Of a stretch of DNA of 36,434 nt, positions 36,111 through 36,434 are shown piece by piece. The notes below the pieces were generated by a model. It saw only the letters and a list, made by a program, of their open reading frames with translations. It made no database searches and was not told where the DNA came from. The translations under genes and the position numbers were made by a program. The first letter of the stretch is position 1. The number at the start of each line of letters is the position of its first letter. This DNA comes from Lactococcus cremoris subsp. cremoris NBRC 100676 (GTDB taxonomy: Bacteria; Bacillota; Bacilli; Lactobacillales; Streptococcaceae). The stretch covers positions 1 through 36,434 of the forward strand of contig NZ_BCVK01000021.1 of the NCBI RefSeq assembly GCF_001591705.1. Direction: 5' to 3'.

Positions 36111-36434
36111 ATGGCAGATACACAACTCATTACGATTTCTAATATCAGCAATACTACCACTACTCAACATCTCAAAACTTATCAAGTGATGCCTGATAAT
36201 TCTCTACGCACACTCAGAGAATCCTCTTCATCAAATTGATTTCCATATAATATACCCGAATTGCTAGTTGATTATTTAGCCATGACTTGATACCCGATAG
36301 AATATCTTAAAGTCTCTGGTTCCAGTGATTTAGCTGATTTTAACAGTAAAGAATACGCTAAAAGTATCATCTCTAATTTCAATTGAAAACCTTGAGGCGA
36401 ACGACTTTTACAACGCTCAGCTCCTAGATTTGTC
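36111..36434 (+). pseudogene. Partial reading frame with four in-frame TGA codons
   Basis: ATG 36111 follows AAGGAGAATAAA, an excellent ribosome binding site. It opens 42 codons (MADTQLITISNIS...ESSSSN) ending in TGA. The same frame then continues for 65 codons to the window edge with three more TGA but no TAA or TAG. TGA stands in SSN-x-FPYN, LAMT-x-YPIE, FN-x-KP and KP-x-GERL, contexts where Trp would fit, and no TGG occurs in the frame. The protein is not recognised. Either it is a decaying gene or its Trp codons have been replaced; the gene continues beyond the window. Confidence 0.45.

Overview
The window reads as low-GC (about 35%) Firmicute chromosome, most likely Lactococcus lactis or L. 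cremoris. The reasons are a 413-residue PepT, an opp-type peptide transporter in the order D-F-B-C-A with a 338-residue OppD, an aromatic amino-acid permease resembling lactococcal FywP, the gene order dinG-tseB-aspC-asnS, and AT-rich intergenic DNA with AGGAG-type ribosome binding sites. Assignments are from reading the sequence; no database was searched.

Layout. 1-2.0 kb: the start of an unknown gene at the left edge behind a probable CcpA site, then a glutamate/GABA-antiporter-type permease gene interrupted by one in-frame TAA. 2.0-8.8 kb, all minus strand: pepT, a DUF1803-like gene, ppaC, pflA, a CBS/CorC membrane protein and an AI-2E-type membrane protein. 9.1-12.6 kb: a small accessory-looking stretch with an Rrf2 regulator plus NAD(P)-binding protein (like B. 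subtilis ywnA-ywnB), a GNAT acetyltransferase, a decayed phage-lysin cell-wall-binding fragment, an orphan ImmA/IrrE metallopeptidase and a uracil-DNA-glycosylase-family protein. 12.7-16.7 kb: uvrA with a decayed copy of its own 5' end upstream, a one-helix membrane protein and a GIY-YIG protein. 16.7-20.9 kb: the fywP-like permease behind a structured leader, a Gfo/Idh/MocA oxidoreductase, a mazG-thiN pair and an unknown gene. 21-28.2 kb: a lipoprotein, the convergent operon dinG-tseB-aspC-(unknown)-asnS, and a universal stress protein. 28.3-34.1 kb: an oligopeptide ABC transporter whose OppF and OppB are fused in this sequence. 34.2-35.9 kb: infC-rpmI-rplT with an attenuator leader and an ATA start codon for IF3. 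36.1 kb to the end: a plus-strand reading frame containing four in-frame TGA codons.

How the genes work together. Peptide and amino-acid nutrition dominates: peptide uptake (opp), peptide hydrolysis (pepT), amino-acid permeases and transamination (aspC). This is joined by anaerobic pyruvate metabolism (pflA), DNA repair (uvrA, dinG, UDG family) and translation (asnS, infC, rplT, rpmI).

Most interesting signals. (1) Upstream of the aromatic permease lies a 14-residue leader peptide containing Phe-Tyr-Phe-Trp, followed by mutually exclusive RNA pairings and an intrinsic terminator; this looks like an attenuator for an amino-acid transporter. (2) The heptamer CTGACAG/CTGTCAG occurs about 26 times, where 2-4 are expected, often as the arms of terminators. 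(3) OppF and OppB are joined in frame exactly at an A5G6 tract. (4) The right-edge reading frame has only TGA stops, placed where Trp would fit. (5) Three genes have extended -10 promoters ending 6-9 nt before a start codon that lacks a Shine-Dalgarno sequence, which suggests leaderless mRNAs.
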